NCBI RefSeq assembly: GCF_008369915.1
Contig: NZ_VSRN01000001.1
Location: forward strand, 186,001-250,000
From: Dyadobacter sp. UC 10
GTDB taxonomy: Bacteria; Bacteroidota; Bacteroidia; Cytophagales; Spirosomataceae
Length of the DNA: 64,000 nt
Direction: 5' to 3'
Positions 38,032 to 46,074 of this stretch are shown one piece after another (positions within the stretch are counted from its first letter, which is position 1; each line of letters starts with the position of its first letter). The notes beneath the pieces are model-generated. The model saw nothing but the letters and a program-made list of their open reading frames with translations, had not been told where the DNA came from and made no database searches. Position numbers and translations under genes: made by a program.

Positions 38032-39075
38032 CTAATAAGATTGAACCTTGTTCTCAAATAGTTTAACGGCATACTCAATGGCGAGCAGCATCGCATCGGC
38101 ACTCGCAATGCCCTTTCCGGCAATTTCCATGGCAGTTCCATGGTCTACCGAGGTGCGGATAATAGGTAGTCCCAGGGTAATGTTGACGCCTTTCACACTG
38201 TTCATTTTCTGCGCCTGATCGTCCCACGTAAACCCGACCATTTTGAATGGAATGTGGCCCTGATCGTGGTACATCACCACGCAGCCGTCGTACCGGCCGC
38301 CTATTGCTTTCGGAAAAAGGGTGTCGCCCGGAATGGGGCCGGTTACGTTGTAGCCGCGGCTGACAGCCTCTTCAATCGCCGGAATGATCTCCTCTTTTTC
38401 CTCCCAGCCAAAAATCCCGCCGTCACCTGCATGCGGGTTCAGGCCTGAAACTGCAATCCTGGGTTCGCGGATTCCCAATTGTACACAAGCCTGGTGCATC
38501 AGCTCGATCGTGTCCAGTATCCTGTCCTTTTTTACGAGGTCACAAGCCTGGCGCAATGAAACGTGGGTTGACACGTGAATCACACGCAAATCATTCTCCA
38601 CCAGCAGCATAGCATACTTTTTGGTACCGGTATAATGCGCATAAATTTCGGTATGCCCCGAAAATTCGTGTCCCGCCATGTGAATGGACTCTTTGTTAAT
38701 GGGGCCTGTCACGGTTCCGTCGATCTCACCTTTCATGGCCAGATTAATCGTTTGCACCACCGTTTGAAAAGCCACGTTGCCAGCCATAGCAGACATTTCG
38801 CCTTTTTTCAGCTCCGCCAGATCCACATTTTCCAGATCGTAAACATCGATTTGTCCGGGTAAAAACTCCGCCTGGCTCATGGCTTTCACTGCATTGACTT
38901 TCAGGTCCAGCCCGCAAAAACGGACTGCATCTTCGATCACACGCGCGTCGCCTACTACCAGCGGCCGGCAGGTATTATATATTTCATGATTGGCAAAAGC
39001 TTTCGCTGCAACCTCCGGCCCGATACTCGCCGGGTCGCCCATTGTAATGCCTAAAATTGGTCTCTGTTCGTTCAT
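38032..39075 (-). CDS. PdxA-family 4-phospho-tetronate/4-hydroxythreonine-4-phosphate dehydrogenase
   Basis: 347 residues when started at the ATG at 39075, which overlaps the upstream stop as TGATG; a GTG one codon earlier is possible. PdxA features include GITMGDPASIGPEV, the metal-binding histidines (SGHTEIYAH and YHDQGHIPFK), and GLNPHAGDGGIFG. PdxA makes a PLP precursor, but PdxA2 homologues beside an OtnK/DtnK kinase oxidise and decarboxylate 4-phospho-D-threonate or -erythronate. The context favours PdxA2. Cytoplasmic. Confidence 0.85.
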   Translation of the reverse strand: MNEQRPILGITMGDPASIGPEVAAKAFANHEIYNTCRPLVVGDARVIEDAVRFCGLDLKVNAVKAMSQAEFLPGQIDVYDLENVDLAELKKGEMSAMAGNVAFQTVVQTINLAMKGEIDGTVTGPINKESIHMAGHEFSGHTEIYAHYTGTKKYAMLLVENDLRVIHVSTHVSLRQACDLVKKDRILDTIELMHQACVQLGIREPRIAVSGLNPHAGDGGIFGWEEKEEIIPAIEEAVSRGYNVTGPIPGDTLFPKAIGGRYDGCVVMYHDQGHIPFKMVGFTWDDQAQKMNSVKGVNITLGLPIIRTSVDHGTAMEIAGKGIASADAMLLAIEYAVKLFENKVQSY

Positions 39076-39998
39076 CACTTGATAGTGTTTATTGCTTCCA
39101 GATCGCCGAATTGCGATAATGTGAAGTTTTTGATAGATTTTTCCTCATCGGCTGCCAGCTGAAACATCGGAGGCAACATGCAGGCTTGGCATAATCCGTA
39201 AGCCGACATCATTGCTTTTAGTGCGGGCAGAGAATAGCTTAATGTACGGTCTTTCTGATAGATCTCTGAAATCCTATCGGCTTTAAGCTGCGCATTTTCA
39301 GCGACCTGCCCATTTCCCTCAGCCACCGATCTGCTGAGTGTATCATACAATTTCGGGGCAAGATTTCCGGTACTCGGAATGATACCATCGGCACCCAGCT
39401 GCAACGCACGAAGCGACTGCGCCGCCCAGCCCGTCAGAAAAGCGAAATCCGACCGGTCTTTCCAAAGCGAAACGGACCTTTCCAGCCGCTCCACACTTCT
39501 TTCCGAATCTTTAAAACCAACAATATTGGGATGCGTACTAAGCTGCTCGACCACATCCAGCGGAATAGACAAATGTGTTGTGGCCGGAATGTTGTAAATA
39601 ATCAGCGGCGCAGGCACTTTATCCGCCAGCAGCGTGAAGTAACGCAGCATCTGGTCGGCATCGGCCGGGTAATAGCTTGTCATGGTAGCTACAAAAACAT
39701 CCGCGCCCAAATCCTGGTAATGATGTGCATCTTCAATGGAATCGGTGACCGCATTGCCTGAAATACCTGCATAAACAATGCTTCTTCCAGCCGCCGCTTT
39801 CACAGTTGCTTCCACCAGTTTCTTTTTTTCAGCCCTGCCGATCGACGCGGATTCACCCGTTGTGCCCAATATGAATGGGGCCGCACCATTGCTGGTAAGG
39901 TAATGCACCAGTTTTTCTGCGGCAGGCACGTCAATGGTCAGGTCTGCGTGCACCGGCGTGATCATCGGTACCACTACCCCGCTAAATTTTTTCTTCAT
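39075..39998 (-). CDS. DapA-family (class I) aldolase/dehydratase
   Basis: Started at the ATG at 39998 (MKKKFSGVVVPMITP), which overlaps the dehydrogenase end by 17 bases. About 307 residues. Family residues: GTTGES at 45-50, Y135 in IIYNIPAT and the Schiff-base lysine K163 in GFKDSE. The neighbourhood (tetronate kinase, PdxA2, iron alcohol dehydrogenase) suggests an aldolase on a 2-keto-3-deoxy acid rather than lysine biosynthesis. It lacks the sialate-specific D-E plus IGSxYN pattern seen in the paralogue at 55875-56768. Confidence 0.85.
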   Translation of the reverse strand: MKKKFSGVVVPMITPVHADLTIDVPAAEKLVHYLTSNGAAPFILGTTGESASIGRAEKKKLVEATVKAAAGRSIVYAGISGNAVTDSIEDAHHYQDLGADVFVATMTSYYPADADQMLRYFTLLADKVPAPLIIYNIPATTHLSIPLDVVEQLSTHPNIVGFKDSERSVERLERSVSLWKDRSDFAFLTGWAAQSLRALQLGADGIIPSTGNLAPKLYDTLSRSVAEGNGQVAENAQLKADRISEIYQKDRTLSYSLPALKAMMSAYGLCQACMLPPMFQLAADEEKSIKNFTLSQFGDLEAINTIK

Positions 39999-41151
39999 AT
40001 TCCTGCAAATTAAAAGCGCTGGTGTATATTTTTTCTGCATCGGCGAGCGTGATCTCGCGCGGGTTGTTTTTCAGTAACCGCTGGATCGGCATCGCACCGG
40101 CTGCCAGTTTTGCTACCGCCTCCAAGGGAATGTCCACGTCCGCCAGACTGGCCGGCAAGCCGCAGTTTTTGATCAGCTCCTTGATGATTTGCACACCAGA
40201 ATGGGCTATTTCCTCCTGCGAGCCTGTGGCGGTGCTACCCAAAGCGACTGCAACCGCGGCATAACGTTCGGGGGAAGCGGTAAGATTAAATTCCATCACA
40301 TAAGGAAGCAACAATGCAACCGACAGTCCATGCGGAATGTGGTATTCTGTACTGAGCGGGTAAGCCAGCGCGTGGACCGCAGCTGTGTTCACCGGCCCGA
40401 GGCACATGCCGCCATACATACTGCCGAGCGCCACGTTGGTACGCGCTTCCGCATCCGCACCATTCTGATATGCTTTCAGTAAAGAACTGCCGATCAGTTT
40501 CACACCCTCCAATGCAAAGAGATCAATCACCGGGTGCGCAAATTTGTTGGTATAAGCTTCCAGACAATGCGCCAATGCATCAATCCCGGTCGCCGCGGTA
40601 ACCGACGGCGGCACGGTCATGGTCAAAGCAGGGTCGATATAGGCTGCGTCGGGCACCAGTTCGGGGCTTATCACACCGATCTTACTTCCCTTCGAATTTA
40701 CAAAAATCGCATTGGGAGAAACCTCGCTTCCCGTTCCCGCGGTAGTAGGCAGACAAGCTACATACGTACTGCGCTTTTTCCGGAAGCCATCGCTAAGAAC
40801 CTCATCCACTGTTTGTTCACTATGCAGCTGCGCCGCAATGAGCTTGGCGATATCCATCACACTTCCCCCTCCTATTCCCACCACGCTATCCGCCTCAAAT
40901 GCTGCTGCTTCGTTAATAAGCCTTTCAAAATCATCAAAAGTGGGTTCATCCACAATCGTAGTATTGATGCACGTAGCGACGCCGGCTGCCGTGAATTGTG
41001 ACAAAGTATCCCCCAGCTTCTCCACCATTGGCGAGATGGTCACCATATACAATCTCCTGTGGGAAAGTTTCAGGTAATCCGCCACAAACTGATCCAGGCT
41101 ATCAGCCCCAAAGACAACCTTACCCGGATTGAAAATTTGAATTTTGTTCAT
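39982..41151 (-). CDS. Iron-containing alcohol dehydrogenase
   Basis: 389 residues, a group III iron-type ADH. NAD-binding GIGGGSVMDIAK, family motif TTAGTGSEVSP, and the metal-binding Asp/His set in HPVID, AVHALAYPL and YHIPHGLSVA are all visible. It oxidises a primary or secondary alcohol, or reduces an aldehyde. It is the first gene of the minus-strand operon that continues through DapA, PdxA, OtnK, Gfo/Idh and DUF6807. Its leader carries a long imperfect hairpin, and a LacI-type operator lies 175 bases upstream. Confidence 0.9.
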   Translation of the reverse strand: MNKIQIFNPGKVVFGADSLDQFVADYLKLSHRRLYMVTISPMVEKLGDTLSQFTAAGVATCINTTIVDEPTFDDFERLINEAAAFEADSVVGIGGGSVMDIAKLIAAQLHSEQTVDEVLSDGFRKKRSTYVACLPTTAGTGSEVSPNAIFVNSKGSKIGVISPELVPDAAYIDPALTMTVPPSVTAATGIDALAHCLEAYTNKFAHPVIDLFALEGVKLIGSSLLKAYQNGADAEARTNVALGSMYGGMCLGPVNTAAVHALAYPLSTEYHIPHGLSVALLLPYVMEFNLTASPERYAAVAVALGSTATGSQEEIAHSGVQIIKELIKNCGLPASLADVDIPLEAVAKLAAGAMPIQRLLKNNPREITLADAEKIYTSAFNLQEYEEKI

Positions 41152-41179
41152 TTGTTTGATGCTTTTGGCTGTTAGCTTT

Positions 41180-41268
41180 GGCTGTTAGCTTTTAGCTTTT
41201 AGCCGTTAGCCTTTTATGTTTTTTCGAATAACCTTTTGCTCATTTCTAATAGCTAATAGCTAACAGCC
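41180..41268. repeat. Imperfect inverted repeat built from TTAGC/GCTAA units in operon leader
   Basis: Arms at 41180-41202 and 41246-41268 pair over 21 of 23 positions around a 43-base loop. Each arm holds repeated TTAGC-type units; further copies of GGCTGTTAGC lie at 41167-41176 and AGCCGTTAGCC at 41201-41211. The structure sits 28 bases before the ATG of the iron alcohol dehydrogenase, inside its likely 5' leader. It may be a dispersed intergenic repeat or a leader hairpin. Confidence 0.7.
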
Positions 41269-41325
41269 ATTAACCCACTCCACCTCGAAGCCTAATGCAT
41301 ATAGCTTAGGGCATACTGCTTGCGA

Positions 41326-41341
41326 ATGTAATCGTTTACAT
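41326..41341. promoter_or_regulatory. LacI-type operator upstream of the alcohol dehydrogenase operon
   Basis: ATGTAATCGTTTACAT differs from the perfect palindrome ATGTAAACGTTTACAT by one base and has the central CG of LacI/GalR operators. It lies in the only intergenic space serving the operon that begins at 41151. Confidence 0.7.
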
Positions 41342-41384
41342 TTTGTTTCAAAAAAATAGCAGCTACACTTGCTACATTTTCACT

Positions 41385-42416
41385 TTAACCTGTTTTCAAC
41401 TTATAACCGCACGAATTCCTTACAATCAGCTCGGTTTTTAATACAATACTTACAAATGGCCTTCCCGGATCGGCGATGCGCTGATGAAGCAGTTCTATTG
41501 TAATCCTGCCGATTTCAAAACCCGACTGCCGCACGGCGGTAAGTGGCGGGTTTAGCGACATCGCCCAGTACATATCATCAAAACCAACAATCGCAACCTC
41601 CTCCGGGATCTTCAATCCTCTGGTGTGGATCGTTTCCAACGCCCCGAGCGTCAACAGGTTATTGGACGTAAAAATTGCGCTCGGCGGGTTGGGCATATCC
41701 AGCAGCTGAGCTGTGAGCTCCACGCCGCTTTGGTGGTCCGAATTGCGGCCTAAAATAATGTCCCGGTCAATCGCGATTCCATATTTATTTAACGCGGCTT
41801 CATAACCAGAAATTCTTTCTATGGTAGTAGGAATCAATGCATTACCTGAGATATGCGCAATGCGCGTGTGTCCTGTTTTGATCAAATGCTCTACCGCGTC
41901 AAACGCCCCCTGGTAGTTATCGACCTTTACCACGTCCAAATCTACATTGGCCAGTCCCCGGTCAATACAAACCACCGCATAACCTTCTTCCACCAGCTCC
42001 TTCACATATTCATTCATGCCCGGAAACGGCGCTACAATGAATGCGTCGACGGATTCGGACTTCAATATTTCAATATAAAATTTCTGTCTTTCCTCGTTTT
42101 GCGAGAAGTTTCCGATCACGATCGCGAAATTCTTCGCATAAGCATATTGTTCAATGCCGCGGATGATATCTACATAGAACGGGTTCTGGATATCCGGAAT
42201 CAATAATCCGATCAGCTTACTGGCTCCCCGTGTTGTGCGAAGCCGCTGTGCCACCCGGTTTGGCCTGTAACCCAGCTGCTTGATCACTTTCTGAACGCGC
42301 AGCTCCGTCTCCCCTTTTACTACCGTTTTGGAATTGATTACCCTGGAAACCGTTGCCGTAGAAACGCCGGCCTTATCAGCGACTTCCTTCAGACTAACTC
42401 CCTTTTGACTGGCCAT
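41385..42416 (-). CDS. LacI-family transcriptional regulator
   Basis: The protein has 343 residues: an N-terminal LacI helix-turn-helix (SLKEVADKAGVSTATVSRVIN) with hinge helix (RPNRVAQRLRT), then a periplasmic-binding-protein-like effector domain (IGLLIPDIQNPFYVDIIRGIE ... VGFDDMYWA). It should repress or activate in response to a small sugar or sugar acid. Three matching 16-base palindromes nearby mark its own promoter, the ADH operon and the divergent symporter as targets. Confidence 0.94.
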   Translation of the reverse strand: MASQKGVSLKEVADKAGVSTATVSRVINSKTVVKGETELRVQKVIKQLGYRPNRVAQRLRTTRGASKLIGLLIPDIQNPFYVDIIRGIEQYAYAKNFAIVIGNFSQNEERQKFYIEILKSESVDAFIVAPFPGMNEYVKELVEEGYAVVCIDRGLANVDLDVVKVDNYQGAFDAVEHLIKTGHTRIAHISGNALIPTTIERISGYEAALNKYGIAIDRDIILGRNSDHQSGVELTAQLLDMPNPPSAIFTSNNLLTLGALETIHTRGLKIPEEVAIVGFDDMYWAMSLNPPLTAVRQSGFEIGRITIELLHQRIADPGRPFVSIVLKTELIVRNSCGYKLKTG

Positions 42417-42428
42417 GGTAACAATTCA

Positions 42429-42444
42429 ATGTAAACGATTGCAA
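42429..42444. promoter_or_regulatory. LacI-type operator at the lacI-family promoter (autoregulation)
   Basis: ATGTAAACGATTGCAA keeps the perfect left half-site ATGTAAAC and central CG, with a degenerate right half. It lies 13 bases before the regulator's own start, a position suited to autoregulation. Confidence 0.6.
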
Positions 42445-42576
42445 CAATATTAAACGGAATTATTTAAATAAAAAAATATAATCTAACTATTTATAGCTTT
42501 TATACTATTCAGATTCATTTTCAACGCCTCTTACTGGCATTTTTCCTACATTTTTATGTAAAATATTTTGTTAATC

Positions 42577-42592
42577 ATGTAAACGTTTACAT
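42577..42592. promoter_or_regulatory. LacI-type operator upstream of the SSS symporter
   Basis: ATGTAAACGTTTACAT is a perfect 16-bp palindrome with central CG, the best of three copies. It lies about 90 bases before the symporter ATG at 42684. Confidence 0.75.
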
Positions 42593-42683
42593 TTTTACAG
42601 CGCAAAATCCTGCTTCGAAGTTTCAGTCACACCAATTACCCGGCTTTCTGATCTCACCTAACCCTTAACATTTCTTAGTTTTT

Positions 42684-44252
42684 ATGAACTCGCCTTTACA
42701 TGTACTGGACTACTGTATCATTCTGGTCTTTCTGATCGGGAGTCTCGGTTTCGGCCTTTATTTCGCCAGAACCCAGAAAACTACGCAGAATTATTTTTTG
42801 GCAAAAGGTAAGATCCCGTCGTGGGCTCTGGGTATTTCGCTGCTCGCTACATTGATCAGCAGCGTAACATTCCTCGCCTACCCCGGCACGGGCTATTCTT
42901 CCAACTGGATCCTGCTCGTTCAGGGATTAATGGTGCCAATCGTCCTGTTGATCGTCATTTGGTTCATCGTGCCGCTTTTTCGAAAAGTGATCAACCTCAG
43001 TACCTACGAATATTTTGAGCGCAGGTTTGGGCCACTGGCCCGCTATTACAGTTCCATTGCATTCGTTTTGAGGCAGTTTTCGGGAATGGGGACCGTGTTT
43101 TTCCTGCTGGCTATTTCCCTGCAAAAAATGACCAATATTGATACCGTTGTTATTATTCTGGTGGTTGGCTCGCTGATTATCATCATCAATTTACTGGGCG
43201 GTATCGAGGCGGTGATCTGGCTGGATGTTTTTCAGGGTTTCATGCTTTTCGCGAGCGGGATCATTTGCATCAGCGTACTTTTATTCTCGGTAGAAGGCGG
43301 CCCGGCGGAGGTTTGGCGCGTTGCTTCTGAAAATGGCCGGACTGGTTTTGGCCCCTATGAATGGAACCTGACCAAGCTCACATTTGTGGTGATGGCGATC
43401 AACGGGGCTTTTTACGCCGTGCAGAAATATGCTACCGACCAAACCGTTGTGCAGCGCTACCTCACCGCGAAAACTGATAAATCGGCCATTAATGCATCGC
43501 TTTTGGGGATTTTGCTGACAGTTCCGGTCTGGACGCTCTTCATGTTTATCGGTACCGCGCTTTTTGTGTTTTATAAACAAAACCCTATTCCAGCCGATCT
43601 TCGTGCGGATGCAGTGTTCCCCTATTTCATCATGACACAGCTGCCGACTGGCGTTGTAGGCCTGATCCTTTCGGCTATGATTTCGGCAGCAGTGTGCAGT
43701 CTGAGTGCCGATTTGAACTCGCTGGCTGCGGTGGGCGTGGAGGATTACTACAAAAAATTCAGTCCGGGAAAAACGGATAAGCAATATCTGTATGCATCAA
43801 AAATGATTGTGGTGATGTCCGGCCTGATTTCCGTGGGCATTGCGATGTTGTACCTCAATGCAGGCGATGAGGGTGTTTTGGGCATTGTGTTTACGCTATA
43901 TGCAATTTTCTCGGGTGGAATTGTGGGCATATTTCTGCTGGGATTATTCAGCGCAAGAGCTAACAATCAAGGAATTAATATCGCAATTGTCACTTGTATC
44001 CTATTCACAGCCTACGCTTTTCTGACCTCCACCCCCATAGGTATCGGAGAAAACAAACGCCTGCTTCTGGATATGGGTGCGCTGAATTTCACGCACCATA
44101 AACTGATGCTTGGTGTTTACAGCCACCTTATTGTGATCGGGGTCGGATATGTAGCCAGTTTATTTTTCCCCAAACCGGTCTTAGACAAAAGACTGCTATA
44201 CAGTGGCTGGCGGGAGATCAGCGAACAAAAAGAACGGGAGACAATCGCTTAG
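42684..44252 (+). CDS. Sodium:solute symporter (SSS family)
   Basis: The protein has 522 residues and about 13 hydrophobic helices, starting HVLDYCIILVFLIGSLGFGL, with NYFLAKGKIPSWALGISLLA, a classic SSS N-terminal segment, and SATISAAVCSLSADLNS-like helix content near 340-360. It is an inner-membrane sodium-coupled importer. Divergent from the lacI-family gene and preceded by a perfect LacI operator, it probably imports the compound metabolised by the ADH-DapA-PdxA-OtnK operon. It is distinct from the SSS protein at 2825-4510. Confidence 0.92.
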   Translation: MNSPLHVLDYCIILVFLIGSLGFGLYFARTQKTTQNYFLAKGKIPSWALGISLLATLISSVTFLAYPGTGYSSNWILLVQGLMVPIVLLIVIWFIVPLFRKVINLSTYEYFERRFGPLARYYSSIAFVLRQFSGMGTVFFLLAISLQKMTNIDTVVIILVVGSLIIIINLLGGIEAVIWLDVFQGFMLFASGIICISVLLFSVEGGPAEVWRVASENGRTGFGPYEWNLTKLTFVVMAINGAFYAVQKYATDQTVVQRYLTAKTDKSAINASLLGILLTVPVWTLFMFIGTALFVFYKQNPIPADLRADAVFPYFIMTQLPTGVVGLILSAMISAAVCSLSADLNSLAAVGVEDYYKKFSPGKTDKQYLYASKMIVVMSGLISVGIAMLYLNAGDEGVLGIVFTLYAIFSGGIVGIFLLGLFSARANNQGINIAIVTCILFTAYAFLTSTPIGIGENKRLLLDMGALNFTHHKLMLGVYSHLIVIGVGYVASLFFPKPVLDKRLLYSGWREISEQKERETIA

Positions 44253-44265
44253 CATGAATCATTTT

Positions 44266-45009
44266 CTACCTGCCGCCGGTAACGTCGATAAAAATTCCGG
44301 TGGAGAAGGATGATTTCTCTGTTGAAAGCCAGAGGATTGCCTCGGCTACTTCTGATGCGAGTCCGCCGCGTTTCAGTGGGATACTATCCTTGATCCTGTC
44401 GACCCGCCCCGGCTCGCCGCCAGCTGCGTGGATGTCGGTATAAATGAATGCAGGCCGCACGGCGTTTACGCGGATACCTTCTTCGGCCACCTCTTTTGAA
44501 AGTCCGATGGTAAACGCGTCGATTGCGCCTTTCGAGGCGGCGTAATCAATATATTCGTTTGGCGCCCCGGTCCTGGCAGCGATTGAAGACACATTGACGA
44601 TCGTGCCGCCTTCCCCGCCATTTTTCACAGACATTCTTTTGATCGCCTCGCGCGAACAAAGAAACTGCCCGGTGATATTGGCCGCAAAAATCCGGTTAAG
44701 TCGGGCCGCGTCCATATCTTCCAGCCGCATCTGGCGTTCCAATATACCTGCATTGTTGACCAATGCATGCAGGTTCCCGAAAAGCCGGTCGGTTTCGGTG
44801 AAAAGCCGGAGAATATCTTCTTCTTTTGAAATATCAGCCTGGATAGCGACGGCCTTCCCGCCTGTTTGTATAATGTCCGAAACCACTTTTTCAGCAGCAG
44901 CCTGGTTCTGATGGTAATTAACAACGACGGCAAAACCGTTTTCAGCGGCCAGATAAGCAGTCGCTGCGCCTATTCCCCGGCTTGCGCCTGTAATGAGCAT
45001 TGTCTTCAT
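44266..45009 (-). CDS. Short-chain dehydrogenase/reductase (FabG-like)
   Basis: 247 residues, classical SDR: GASRGIG at 8-14, NNAG at 85-88, and Y156/K160 in YAASK. It overlaps the upstream PanE-like gene by 4 bases (ATGA), so the two are coupled. The substrate is unknown; pairing with a 2-oxo-acid reductase suggests a shared pathway for a hydroxy acid. Cytoplasmic. Confidence 0.88.
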   Translation of the reverse strand: MKTMLITGASRGIGAATAYLAAENGFAVVVNYHQNQAAAEKVVSDIIQTGGKAVAIQADISKEEDILRLFTETDRLFGNLHALVNNAGILERQMRLEDMDAARLNRIFAANITGQFLCSREAIKRMSVKNGGEGGTIVNVSSIAARTGAPNEYIDYAASKGAIDAFTIGLSKEVAEEGIRVNAVRPAFIYTDIHAAGGEPGRVDRIKDSIPLKRGGLASEVAEAILWLSTEKSSFSTGIFIDVTGGR

Positions 45010-45980
45010 TTTATTGCTATTTGTTCAGGTTTAAGTGTTTCGGGATTTGTCTTCAAATTTAGCTCCGCTTTCAGCTTTACCAGCTCTCCGAGCATCTTGG
45101 TTTCCTGCACTGCCTGACTTAGATCCATCTTTGCGGCTATGTTCATCATCTCGAAATTGAGCGTTTCAATTTCTGTTCTCCGGCCCGCACGAATATCCTG
45201 CAAAGTGGAAATAAGTTGCCCGTCGGACGAGCGGCTGATCTGCAACAGGTTTTCTTCAACTTCATGTACTGTAAGCAGGATACCGCTTGCACTAGCAATA
45301 GCAATGCATTCCCCGATCACACGCCGGGCAATATCGAGCGCCACTTCGTTTCTTTGAAAAACACCGTTGTCTGTTTCCAGCAGCGGACAAACCGAGTTGA
45401 AAACACAATTGATAATCGCCTTTTTCCAGACAATGTCCTGGATATGCGCCTTACTGTGGAATTCAAAATGCGGCGTCGTCAATTGCCTGACGATATGCTG
45501 CAAACAATCAGTATTTCCACGCTCGATACCAACCGGGCAGGACGCCACAGGTTTGAAACGAACCGTGGTTTCGTCGATGATCTGGCTCGTTACAAATAAT
45601 ACGCAGCGGTATACTTCCGGAAAACCGTGTGTTAAAAAAGGCTGCTCCACACCCAGCCCGTTTTGCAGCAACAAAATAGGCGAACTGCCCGTTTTGTTCT
45701 TCAATGCAACGGCCAGCTGCTCATTTGCGAACGATTTGTTGGCCAGGACAATCAGACCATTGAGCATCGGAAACGCATTAAGGGTGGAAACCACGACCTC
45801 AGCTTCGTGCAAAGTTCCGTCGGACATTTGCACGCGGATCTGTTCAACTTTCCGGCTGCCGTCGTTCACACTACCCCTGATGAGCGTCACTTTTCGTCCC
45901 GAAAGTCTCAGAAAAACGGCCAGCGCCTTCCCGATCGCGCCGCACCCGATGATGTAGATATGGTCTGAATTTAAATGCAT
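45006..45980 (-). CDS. Ketopantoate-reductase-family (PanE/ApbA-like) dehydrogenase
   Basis: The protein has 324 residues. The N-terminal Rossmann motif is IYIIGCGAIGKALAVFL; the central VWKKAIINCVFNSVCPL segment matches the PanE Lys/Asn active-site helix. PanE reduces ketopantoate to pantoate with NADPH, but paralogues outside pan operons act on other branched 2-oxo or hydroxy acids. Here it is coupled to an SDR and divergent from a MocR-type regulator (94-base gap), so a catabolic role is more likely than pantothenate synthesis. Confidence 0.8.
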   Translation of the reverse strand: MHLNSDHIYIIGCGAIGKALAVFLRLSGRKVTLIRGSVNDGSRKVEQIRVQMSDGTLHEAEVVVSTLNAFPMLNGLIVLANKSFANEQLAVALKNKTGSSPILLLQNGLGVEQPFLTHGFPEVYRCVLFVTSQIIDETTVRFKPVASCPVGIERGNTDCLQHIVRQLTTPHFEFHSKAHIQDIVWKKAIINCVFNSVCPLLETDNGVFQRNEVALDIARRVIGECIAIASASGILLTVHEVEENLLQISRSSDGQLISTLQDIRAGRRTEIETLNFEMMNIAAKMDLSQAVQETKMLGELVKLKAELNLKTNPETLKPEQIAIK

Positions 45981-46074
45981 GCTGTTCTTTAAACTGCCGG
46001 GGGCAAATTTGGATAAAAGAAAATTACAATAGCAGATGCAGTTTTACTATTTTTAATGATAGCAGTTTTATAAT

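Noticed and set aside
39075..39998. Calling this DapA-family gene a dihydrodipicolinate synthase or NanA
   Set aside because: The context is sugar-acid catabolism, and the sialate-specific D-E and IGSxYN pattern is missing, so only the family name is justified.
41160..41270. The TTAGC-rich block as an insertion-sequence remnant
   Set aside because: There are no terminal inverted repeats of IS type, no target duplication and no transposase fragment; a small intergenic repeat explains it.
42417..42683. A CRISPR-like or tandem repeat in the AT-rich lacI-symporter intergenic region
   Set aside because: Only two operator palindromes recur there; the remaining sequence is simple AT-rich promoter DNA without regular spacing.
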